DNA from: Clostridia bacterium
Lineage (GTDB): Bacteria; Bacillota; Clostridia; Oscillospirales; Acutalibacteraceae
Direction of reading: 5' to 3'
DNA: 64,000 bases
Assembly: GCA_017428625.1 (NCBI GenBank)
Contig: JAFRQM010000049.1
Location: 157,399 to 221,398, forward strand
The notes below the pieces were generated by a model. It was not told where the DNA came from. It did no database searches and saw only the letters and a program-made list of their open reading frames with translations. Shown in pieces: positions 16,693 to 23,360 of this stretch; within the stretch, counting starts at the first letter, position 1; each line of letters starts with the position of its first letter. Made by a program: the position numbers and the translations under genes.

Positions 16693-18630
16693 ATGAAAGC
16701 AGATACCTTCGGTTTTTACCGTTATTATTACAATGTTGATGAAATTCCCTCTACTCTGCTCAATGAGTTGATTCTTGAGCAGGGCAGTAAATCCGACACC
16801 TTCAAATCGGTCAACGGTGAGGATTGCAGAGAACTTTATCTTTTTATTCCCGAAAGGTGCACCTATTCCGAAACCGGAGAAACCTTTGACCTTAAAAACC
16901 TGCCCCTTGGCAGCAGCAAAAAGTTTTTTTATCTCAGCGCCAGAAACCGTTTTCTTTTCAACGGCCATCTTGACGACTATATCGGCAATTTCAAAGATTA
17001 CGATCTTATTGACTATGCCTCAAAGCCTTTTGATGTTACGGCAAACCCCGAAAGCCACACGGTGAATATCGGGCCTTACTCAATGGTTATAGATGTGGCA
17101 TTCGACTTTAACCTGCTTATTCTCCTGTCAAAATGGTCAGATCTTATGTGGCGCAACGGTCTTCTCAAAGACAAAGCCGTTCGTTATAACGATTATTATG
17201 TTGACAATGAAATATGTCAGAAATACGGCATTAACCCCGAAGACGATTCAAACTATGTTTCTTTTGACAACGCCGCGTTTGTGCATATAAGCGATTTTAA
17301 CGATGAGATTCCGGACCGCTGCGCAAACGGAAAAATGAACATCTTTTTTCACGGCTACAAATCAAACTTTATGCAGGCGACAATGTCAGAGATGCTTGAA
17401 TCAACGGCGGAACTCATAAACAACGAGGTTCAGCCCGCGGTCAGTTTTGAAACTGCCGATGGCACAACCACCGTTTTCGATTTCTGTTCTCTGCGAACAG
17501 CCGATGACCTGATTATCAACGGCAAGCCCGGCACCAATGAGATTTATCTTTTCAGGCTCAACGGCAACTGGGGCGGATTTCGCTTTGTTCTATCAAGCCG
17601 TCAGGATTATTACCGGCTCGGAGTCTGGCTGATTAAAGCGATTTCGCGCTACCTTGTCATTACCGATAAAAAGATTGTTTCAAAACAGGACGTCTCGGCA
17701 AAAAGGCTTGCCCGCAAATACTGGCCCGATTTTCTCGGTATTCAGAAGCCTGCAAAAAAAGAGCAGAAAGCCGTAACGCTTTCGGCAGGGGAGCCGAAAA
17801 AACAAAAACAGGCAAAAGACAGTTCACATGAAAGCCTCGAAACCCTGATGGCTCAACTCAATTCGCTTATCGGTCTTGATGAAATAAAAAAAGATGTCGA
17901 AAGCCTTATCGGATTTGTGAAAATGCAGAAAATGCGCCGTGAAATCGGTATGCAGTCTGTTCCCGTTTCGTTACATCTTGTTTTCTCGGGCAATCCCGGC
18001 ACAGGTAAAACAACTGTTGCGCGCATTCTCGCGGGGCTTTACCGTGAAATCGGTATTCTTGAAAAAGGCCACCTTGTTGAGGTTGACCGTGCGGACCTTG
18101 TTGCCGGTTATGTCGGTCAGACCGCGATTAAAACTCAGGAGAAAATTCAGGAGGCTATGGGCGGCGTTCTGTTTATCGATGAGGCTTACACGCTTACAAA
18201 AGACGGCAATGACTTCGGTCAGGAGGCGATTGACACCCTTCTGAAAGCGATGGAAGACAACAGAGACTCGTTTGTTGTAATAGTCGCCGGCTACCGCGAT
18301 TTAATGGAAGTTTTTATAAACAGCAACCCGGGCCTTCGTTCAAGATTCAATAAATATTTCAACTTTCAGGACTACACCTCAGACGAACTCATAAGAATTT
18401 TCGAGAATATGTGTGAGAAATACGAATACACTTATGACGATGAAACCTTCGAGTGCATTGTTGATACAATCTGCAAAATGGTTCTCAACAAAAATGAGAA
18501 TTTCGCGAACGCCCGCGACATAAGAAATCTTTTTGAAAGCATTGTCACGCGGCAGGCTATGAGAGTGTCTTCAATGCCTCTGCCCACAAAAGAAGATATG
18601 ATGACAATTACCGTTGATGATATTATTTGA
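16693..18630 (+). CDS. CbbX/SpoVK-type AAA+ ATPase with orphan N-terminal half
   Basis: A 645-residue protein. Residues ~385-645 are an AAA+ domain of the CbbX/SpoVK/EccA group: Walker A GNPGTGKT (433-440), pore-loop-like GYVGQTA (472-478), Walker B VLFIDEA (492-498), and NPGLRSRF with probable arginine finger. Residues ~1-350 are mixed alpha/beta, contain no motif I can place, and are joined by a Lys/Gln-rich linker (~352-380). The C-terminal domain probably forms a hexameric remodelling motor and the N-terminal half may choose its client. It has its own promoter; SD AGGGGG. Confidence 0.85.
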   Translation: MKADTFGFYRYYYNVDEIPSTLLNELILEQGSKSDTFKSVNGEDCRELYLFIPERCTYSETGETFDLKNLPLGSSKKFFYLSARNRFLFNGHLDDYIGNFKDYDLIDYASKPFDVTANPESHTVNIGPYSMVIDVAFDFNLLILLSKWSDLMWRNGLLKDKAVRYNDYYVDNEICQKYGINPEDDSNYVSFDNAAFVHISDFNDEIPDRCANGKMNIFFHGYKSNFMQATMSEMLESTAELINNEVQPAVSFETADGTTTVFDFCSLRTADDLIINGKPGTNEIYLFRLNGNWGGFRFVLSSRQDYYRLGVWLIKAISRYLVITDKKIVSKQDVSAKRLARKYWPDFLGIQKPAKKEQKAVTLSAGEPKKQKQAKDSSHESLETLMAQLNSLIGLDEIKKDVESLIGFVKMQKMRREIGMQSVPVSLHLVFSGNPGTGKTTVARILAGLYREIGILEKGHLVEVDRADLVAGYVGQTAIKTQEKIQEAMGGVLFIDEAYTLTKDGNDFGQEAIDTLLKAMEDNRDSFVVIVAGYRDLMEVFINSNPGLRSRFNKYFNFQDYTSDELIRIFENMCEKYEYTYDDETFECIVDTICKMVLNKNENFANARDIRNLFESIVTRQAMRVSSMPLPTKEDMMTITVDDII

Positions 18631-18644
18631 TTCAGGAGGAAATT

Positions 18645-19877
18645 ATGAAAAAAACAATCTCTTTAATTCTTGCCGCTGTTCTTGTTGCGGGCTGTTTCGG
18701 CGCTTTTGCGTCGGCTGAATCTTCAGGAAAGGTTCTTAAATTCAATTCCGAAGGCAAATTCAGAATTGTTCATCTTTCGGATGTTCAGGATGTTTACCCA
18801 CTTAACGCCACAACAAAAGAGTTCATTAAAGAAATGCTTGCTGAACTGAAGCCCGATATTGTTGTTCTCGGCGGCGACAACTGCGTGGCGGACGCTGAAG
18901 ACAAAGAAGCTGCAATTGAAGAACTCTGCTCAATTTTTGTTGACGCGAAAACTTATTTCACTTTTGTTTTCGGCAACCATGACCATCAGCAGATGTTCGA
19001 CGGTCAGGAAAATAAAACGGAGCAGAGTGTGGGCATAAGACAGCGCCTTCTTGAAATGTATCAGAGATACGGCGGCGAATACTGCCTCGCCTATGATGCG
19101 GACCCTGATGTTTCGGGCGTTGCAAAGCACAATCTGCCCATATACAGCAATGACGGAAGCAAGGTTGAATACAATCTTTATATGATGGATTCCAACGCCT
19201 ATTATCCCAACGAAAATGAGGATAAGGGTTATGACGGAATTCATCCCGATGAACTTGACTGGTATAAAAATGTTGCTTCGCAGTTAAAGGAAGAAAACGG
19301 CGGCAAGCCCGTGCCCGCAATGATGTTCCAGCATATTGTCATGCAGGAATCCGCCGACGCCCTGTTTATTTCATCGCCCGTAAATCTCGGCGATGCCGGA
19401 AAAACATTTGAAGACATTGACGGCAATGAGAAATATTACACTTATCTTCCCAAACTCGGCTCAATTCAGGAAGGCTTTCTGCTTGAATTTCCCTGCCCGA
19501 ATTATCGTGACTACGGTCAGCTTGCCGCAATAAAGGAGGCGGGCGATGTTGTTGCCGTTTTCTCGGGTCACGACCACACAAACAGCTATAAAATCACTGT
19601 TGACGGTATAGATATAGTAAACACCGGCGGTTGCACTTATCATTCATACGGCAACACGCTTAACAGAGGCGTCAGGGTCATCGACCTTGATGAAAGCGAC
19701 CTTTCAACATACAGCACTTTTACTTATACTGTAGCGGAGCAGGCTCTCAAAGACGGCTCAACAATTTCAACCCTCGGCGATATTTCAAAGGGCGAAGCGA
19801 CCTTTGCCGTAATAGGCGCAAAACTCCTCGCCGCGCTTATGAGCGTGCTTTCGGCTATGTTCTTCTTTGTTAAATAA
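18645..19877 (+). CDS. Exported metallophosphoesterase
   Basis: About 410 residues. The start at 18645 (MKKTISLILAAVLVAG) was chosen because AGGAGG sits 6 nt before it; the earlier in-frame ATG at 18627 lies upstream of that site. A signal peptide ends near FASA/ESSG. Metal motifs in order: LSDVQD, LGGDNC, FGNHDHQ, QHIVM and SGHDHTNSY. It resembles purple-acid-phosphatase-like or YfcE-like exported phosphoesterases. The end (LLAALMSVLSAMFFFVK) is hydrophobic and may anchor the protein in the membrane. Three bases separate the AAA+ stop from its ribosome site. Confidence 0.85.
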   Translation: MKKTISLILAAVLVAGCFGAFASAESSGKVLKFNSEGKFRIVHLSDVQDVYPLNATTKEFIKEMLAELKPDIVVLGGDNCVADAEDKEAAIEELCSIFVDAKTYFTFVFGNHDHQQMFDGQENKTEQSVGIRQRLLEMYQRYGGEYCLAYDADPDVSGVAKHNLPIYSNDGSKVEYNLYMMDSNAYYPNENEDKGYDGIHPDELDWYKNVASQLKEENGGKPVPAMMFQHIVMQESADALFISSPVNLGDAGKTFEDIDGNEKYYTYLPKLGSIQEGFLLEFPCPNYRDYGQLAAIKEAGDVVAVFSGHDHTNSYKITVDGIDIVNTGGCTYHSYGNTLNRGVRVIDLDESDLSTYSTFTYTVAEQALKDGSTISTLGDISKGEATFAVIGAKLLAALMSVLSAMFFFVK

Positions 19878-19897
19878 AATGGATTTAAACATAAAAA

Positions 19898-19937
19898 CTG
19901 CCGCAGGTTTTTTAAAACCTGCGGCAGTCATTTTTTG
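19898..19937. terminator. Bidirectional terminator
   Basis: A 15-bp perfect inverted repeat (ACTGCCGCAGGTTTT / AAAACCTGCGGCAGT) between convergent genes, with a T run on the plus side (932-937) and A run giving a T run on the minus side. Confidence 0.88.
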
Positions 19938-19941
19938 CTTT

Positions 19942-20172
19942 TCAGTCTTTTTTTCCTAAAATGCTGCTGAGTTTGCCGGCAACATCTTTAACAGTGTCGG
20001 CTGTGAGTTTTGCCTTGATAAGGTCAATAACCTTGTTGACCGCGTCATCAGGCAGGTCAACGCCCAGAAAACTCTCAATCACTTTGACGGGATTATTCTC
20101 AAAATCCGCTTTGATGTTTTTGTCGCTTTTAATCTTTTTGACTATTTCTTCCGCTTTTGCTTTGTAATCCAT
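19942..20172 (-). CDS. Small acidic/helical protein of unknown function
   Basis: A 76-residue protein with predicted helices: MDYKAKAEEIVKKIKSD, then NPVKVIESFLGVDLPDDAVNKV and LIKAKLTADTVKDVAGKL. It is rich in Lys, Asp and Val, has no cysteine, no signal peptide and no membrane segment. SD AAAGGAG and a near-consensus promoter are present. The shape is loosely like Nif11-type leader regions, but no Gly-Gly cleavage site or core peptide is seen, so I leave it unassigned. Confidence 0.7.
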   Translation of the reverse strand: MDYKAKAEEIVKKIKSDKNIKADFENNPVKVIESFLGVDLPDDAVNKVIDLIKAKLTADTVKDVAGKLSSILGKKD

Positions 20173-20201
20173 AATTTTTCTCCTTTTAACAGTTTTAAAT
20201 A

Positions 20202-20230
20202 ATTATATACAATAATTGTTCCGCTTGCAA
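20202..20230 (-). promoter_or_regulatory. Promoter of the 76-residue protein gene
   Basis: Minus strand TTGCAA, 17-bp spacer, TATAAT, about 30 bp before the ATG. Confidence 0.7.
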
Positions 20231-20244
20231 GAATTTATTGATTA

Positions 20245-20640
20245 TTATAATAAATCGCTTAGTTTTTTTGAATAAAAATAGTTGCGCGCAAGGGCGTCAA
20301 ACTCTTTCCACATCGGAAGAGTTTTGCAGTTCTGCGCTCTCGGACAGTTCATTTCGGGGTTTTCAAGGCAGGCAACAGGGGAGAGGGTGCCTTCAGTAAT
20401 TTCAATTATTTCACCGATACAGTATTCTTCCGGCTTGCGCGAGAGTTTGTATCCGCCGCCTTTTCCGCTTGCGGCGTCAAGTAATTTTGCTTTTACAAGA
20501 TCTCTGACGATTATTTCAAGGTATTTTTTTGAAATCTCCTGGCGTTCGGCAATATCTTTTAAAGGAATATAACCACCTTCAAAGTTTTCAGCTATGTCAA
20601 GCATTATTCTTATGGCGTATCTGCCTCTTGTCGAAATCAT
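20245..20640 (-). CDS. Rrf2-family transcription regulator
   Basis: A 131-residue protein. ISTRGRYAIRIMLDIA and the winged helix ISKKYLEIIVRDLVKAKLL are Rrf2 signatures, followed by the SGKGGGYKLSR wing. Three cysteines at 91, 99 and 105 lie where IscR (92/98/104) binds [2Fe-2S]; CymR of Bacillus, the cysteine regulator of the same family, lacks them. It is divergent from metY-cysK, and both promoters carry a matching inverted repeat. It therefore most likely represses the cysteine genes and itself, sensing Fe-S status, cysteine or a cysteine-enzyme complex. SD AAGGAGG. Confidence 0.88.
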   Translation of the reverse strand: MISTRGRYAIRIMLDIAENFEGGYIPLKDIAERQEISKKYLEIIVRDLVKAKLLDAASGKGGGYKLSRKPEEYCIGEIIEITEGTLSPVACLENPEMNCPRAQNCKTLPMWKEFDALARNYFYSKKLSDLL

Positions 20641-20657
20641 TGTTCTGCCTCCTTTTT

Positions 20658-20684
20658 ACCTATTATACCGCAAGGCGGATAGGT
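20658..20684. promoter_or_regulatory. Candidate Rrf2 operator O1
   Basis: ACCTAT (20658-20663) and ATAGGT (20679-20684) form an inverted repeat with a 15-bp gap lying across the -10/-35 spacer of the minus-strand rrf2 promoter. The same arms recur at O2. Confidence 0.55.
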
Positions 20685-20691
20685 CAATCAA
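20662..20691 (-). promoter_or_regulatory. Promoter of the Rrf2 gene
   Basis: Minus strand TTGATT (-35, 20686-20691), 18-bp spacer, TATAAT (-10, 20662-20667). Confidence 0.68.
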
Positions 20692-20717
20692 GAAAAAAAT
20701 ATAAAAAATTTCTAAAA

Positions 20718-20743
20718 ACCTATTGACATAGTAGGTGATAGGT
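20718..20743. promoter_or_regulatory. Candidate Rrf2 operator O2
   Basis: ACCTAT (20718-20723) and ATAGGT (20738-20743), gap 14 bp, cover the -35 and spacer of the metY-cysK promoter. A direct repeat TAGGTGA-TAGGTGA lies within it. Confidence 0.55.
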
Positions 20744-20751
20744 GATATAAT
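20723..20751 (+). promoter_or_regulatory. Consensus promoter of the metY-cysK operon
   Basis: TTGACA, 17-bp spacer, TATAAT: a perfect sigma-A match. Transcription should begin near 20758 and give a leader of about 250 nt before metY. Confidence 0.85.
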
Positions 20752-20787
20752 CCGAACAACAGATAAATGATAGGAGGCGAAAATATA

Positions 20788-20901
20788 ATGTTTAACACAA
20801 GTTATTCTTATATGTGTTGGCGAATGCTTAACTCCCGGGCTTGTAATGCGGTCGGGGTTGAGGCGTTCGGTTTCGCCTGCCCCTGTTTTGCGCGATGTTG
20901 A
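20788..20901 (+). CDS. Cysteine-rich leader peptide of the metY-cysK operon
   Basis: A 37-codon frame preceded by TAGGAGG at 20771-20777, a strong ribosome site 10 nt before the ATG. It begins MFNTSYSYMCWRMLNSRAC and ends FACPCFARC. Five of 37 residues are cysteine (positions 10, 19, 31, 33, 37), far above normal. It sits between the operon promoter and metY, inside a folded leader that ends in a terminator. The most natural reading is a leader peptide whose translation reports cysteinyl-tRNA supply. The first Cys codon is ~13 nt before the antiterminator arm. No homology is claimed. Confidence 0.65.
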   Translation: MFNTSYSYMCWRMLNSRACNAVGVEAFGFACPCFARC

Positions 20902-20941
20902 AACTGACATCGGTAATTGTATAGCCGTAAGCCCGGGAGTT
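20830..20941 (+). other. Antiterminator stem P1 enclosing two hairpins
   Basis: AACTCCCGGGCTT (20830-20842) is perfectly complementary to AAGCCCGGGAGTT (20929-20941). Between them are a hairpin with AGGCG/CGCCT plus GGGG/CCCC (20854-20883) and CGATGT/ACATCG (20893-20912). This makes a three-way-junction fold. The 3' arm overlaps the first half of the terminator stem, so P1 and terminator exclude each other. Confidence 0.65.
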
Positions 20942-20963
20942 TGAAAAAACTTCCGATTTTTTT
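20934..20963 (+). terminator. Attenuator terminator before metY
   Basis: CGGGAGTTT-GAAA-AAACTTCCG makes a 9-bp stem (one G-U) closed by a GAAA tetraloop and followed by A and seven T residues, 46 bp upstream of the metY start. It is a textbook intrinsic terminator located in a leader, competing with P1. Confidence 0.82.
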
Positions 20964-21009
20964 GTTTACAAATATACAATCAGATACTAAAATAAAAGGA
21001 GATTTTAAA

Positions 21010-22296
21010 ATGAGTAATTATAAGTTTGAAACATTACAGCTTCACATAGGTCAGGAACAGGCAGACCCCGCAACCGATTCCAGAGCGGTTCCCATTTATC
21101 AGACCACTTCTTATGTTTTTCACAATTCAGAGCACGCAGCCGCAAGGTTCGGCCTTGCAGACCCGGGCAACATTTACGGCAGGCTTACAAACTCCACGCA
21201 GGATGTTCTTGAAAAAAGAGTTGCCGCTCTTGAAGGCGGCGTTGCGGCTCTTGCCCTTGCATCGGGCGCTGCGGCAATTTCATACACAATAGAAGCTCTT
21301 GCCCGGAAAGGCGAAAACATTGTTGCACAGAAAACAATTTACGGCGGCAGTTACAACCTTCTGGCTCACACTCTTCCCAATTACGGAATTGACACAACCT
21401 TTGTTGACATCCACAACCTTGAAGAAGTTGAAGCGGCAGTCAACGAAAAAACAAAGGCAATTTACGCCGAAAGTCTGGGCAACCCGAACAGCGACATACC
21501 CGACATTGAGGCGCTCGCAAAAATCGCGCACGCACACAACATTCCCCTTGTTGTTGACAACACCTTCGCGACGCCTTTCCTTTTAAGACCGATTGAATAC
21601 GGCGCGGATATTGTCGTTCACTCGGCAACAAAATTCCTCGGCGGTCACGGCACAACATTAGGCGGAATAATTGTTGATTCGGGTAAATTCGACTGGCTTG
21701 CAAACGCAGAAAAATACGCGCCCATCGCAAAGCCGAACCCCAGTTATCACGGCGTTTCATTCGCGCAGGCAGTCGGCGCTGCTGCGTTTGTTACATACAT
21801 CAGGGCAATTCTTCTGCGCGACACCGGCGCGGCGATTTCACCTTTTAACGCGTTCCTTCTTCTTCAGGGTGTAGAAACACTTTCGCTCCGCCTTGAACGG
21901 CATATTGAAAATGCGAAAAAGGTTGTTGAATATCTTTCAGACAATCCGCTTGTTGAAAAGGTTAATCATCCCTCGCTTCCCGGTCACCCCGACAATGCTC
22001 TTTACAAAAAATACTACCCGAACGGCGGCGCTTCGATTTTCACATTTGATATCAAAGGCGGCAGAGAAGAAGCGTGGAAATTTATTGACAATCTTAAAAT
22101 TTTCTCACTTCTCGCAAATGTTGCCGATGTTAAATCTCTTGTTATTCATCCCGCGTCAACAACACACTCGCAGCTTTCCGAAAGCGAACTGCTTGACCAG
22201 GGCATAGGCGAAAACACAATCCGCCTTTCAATAGGAACAGAGCACATAGACGATATAATTGCCGACCTTGAAAACGGCTTTAATTCAATTAAATAA
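21010..22296 (+). CDS. metY: O-acetylhomoserine sulfhydrylase / aminocarboxypropyltransferase
   Basis: A 428-residue PLP enzyme of the Cys/Met metabolism family, making homocysteine (or cysteine) from an O-acetylated amino acid and sulfide. AVPIYQTTSYVF is at the N-terminus, SRxGNP-like region NIYGRLTNSTQDVLEKR follows, and HSATKFLGGHG holds the PLP lysine (Lys208). The start at 21010 follows AAAGGAG; an earlier in-frame ATG at 20917 lies inside the leader structure. Cotranscribed with cysK (18 bp gap). Expression is predicted to be controlled by the operator and attenuator upstream. Confidence 0.92.
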   Translation: MSNYKFETLQLHIGQEQADPATDSRAVPIYQTTSYVFHNSEHAAARFGLADPGNIYGRLTNSTQDVLEKRVAALEGGVAALALASGAAAISYTIEALARKGENIVAQKTIYGGSYNLLAHTLPNYGIDTTFVDIHNLEEVEAAVNEKTKAIYAESLGNPNSDIPDIEALAKIAHAHNIPLVVDNTFATPFLLRPIEYGADIVVHSATKFLGGHGTTLGGIIVDSGKFDWLANAEKYAPIAKPNPSYHGVSFAQAVGAAAFVTYIRAILLRDTGAAISPFNAFLLLQGVETLSLRLERHIENAKKVVEYLSDNPLVEKVNHPSLPGHPDNALYKKYYPNGGASIFTFDIKGGREEAWKFIDNLKIFSLLANVADVKSLVIHPASTTHSQLSESELLDQGIGENTIRLSIGTEHIDDIIADLENGFNSIK

Positions 22297-22314
22297 TTTC
22301 CGGAGGATAATAAA

Positions 22315-23247
22315 ATGTCAAAGATTTATAAAAGCACACTCGAACTTATAGGCAACACACCGCTGGTTGAGCCGGTAAACATTGAAAAGGAACTCGGTCT
22401 CGAAGCGACTGTTATTGTCAAACTTGAATACTTTAACCCCGCAGGCAGTGTCAAAGACAGAATTGCCAAAGCCATGCTTGATGACGCGGAACAAAAGGGC
22501 CTTATCAACAAAGATTCGGTTATTATTGAACCCACAAGCGGCAACACAGGCATCGGCCTTGCTGCAATAGCCGCCGCAAAAGGTTACAGAGCGATTTTCA
22601 CAATGCCCGAAACGATGAGTGTTGAACGCAGAAACATTCTTAAAGCATACGGCGCCGAAATAGTTCTCACCGAAGGCGCCAAGGGTATGAAAGGCGCTAT
22701 TGCCAAAGCGGAAGAACTCGCAAATGAGATTCCCGGCGGCTTTATTCCCGGTCAGTTCGTAAACCCTGCAAACCCCGCGATTCATAAAGCGACAACAGGC
22801 CCGGAAATCTGGAATGACACAGACGGCAGTGTTGACATTTTTGTTGCCGGCGTCGGCACGGGCGGCACGGTAACAGGCACAGGCGAATATCTCAAAGAGA
22901 AAAAGCCCACTGTAAAAGTTGTTGCGGTTGAACCTGCCGATTCTCCCGTTCTTTCGGAAGGCAGAGCGGGCTCACATAAAATTCAGGGCATAGGCGCGGG
23001 CTTTGTTCCCGACACGCTCAACACATCGGTTTATGATGAGGTTTTTCCCGTTCAGAATGAAAACGCTTTTGAAACTGCGAAACTGCTCGCAAAAAAAGAA
23101 GGTATCTCGGTCGGTATCTCTTCAGGCGCGGCGCTCTATGCGGCACTTGAACTGGCGAAAAAGCCTGAAAACAAAGGCAAGACCATTGTCGCCTTGCTCC
23201 CCGACAGCGGTGACAGATATTATTCAACTCCGCTGTTTACAGAATAA
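22315..23247 (+). CDS. cysK: Cysteine synthase (O-acetylserine sulfhydrylase)
   Basis: A 310-residue PLP enzyme forming cysteine from O-acetylserine and sulfide. Motifs: [19 protein letters not shown] with the PLP lysine Lys47, [11 protein letters not shown] (substrate loop) and [13 protein letters not shown] (phosphate binding). The length is typical of CysK. CGGAGGA precedes the ATG. Second gene of the operon; terminator follows. CysK in Bacillus also acts as a signalling partner of the Rrf2 regulator CymR, so the neighbouring Rrf2 gene could work similarly here (inference). Confidence 0.95.
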   Translation: MSKIYKSTLELIGNTPLVEPVNIEKELGLEATVIVKLEYFNPAGSVKDRIAKAMLDDAEQKGLINKDSVIIEPTSGNTGIGLAAIAAAKGYRAIFTMPETMSVERRNILKAYGAEIVLTEGAKGMKGAIAKAEELANEIPGGFIPGQFVNPANPAIHKATTGPEIWNDTDGSVDIFVAGVGTGGTVTGTGEYLKEKKPTVKVVAVEPADSPVLSEGRAGSHKIQGIGAGFVPDTLNTSVYDEVFPVQNENAFETAKLLAKKEGISVGISSGAALYAALELAKKPENKGKTIVALLPDSGDRYYSTPLFTE

Positions 23248-23262
23248 AAATATTTTATTTAC

Positions 23263-23296
23263 ACCGCATTCCGTAAAAAGAATGCGGTATTCTTTT
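23263..23296 (+). terminator. Terminator of metY-cysK
   Basis: ACCGCATTC, loop CGTAAAAA, GAATGCGGT, then ATTCTTTTT. Confidence 0.88.
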
Positions 23297-23300
23297 TGTA

Positions 23301-23329
23301 TTGAAATATAATTTCATATAATATATAAT
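23301..23329 (+). promoter_or_regulatory. Promoter of the exported protease
   Basis: TTGAAA, 17-bp spacer, TATAAT, ending ~30 bp before the ATG. Confidence 0.7.
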
Positions 23330-23360
23330 TCAATTAATAATTCCGTTTCGGAGAAATGTT

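Noticed and set aside
20758..21009. T-box or S-box (SAM-I) riboswitch in the metY leader
   Set aside because: No T-box sequence (TGGNACCGCG type) or specifier-loop arrangement, and none of the S-box conserved core segments, are present. The cysteine-rich frame and P1/terminator pair explain the region better.
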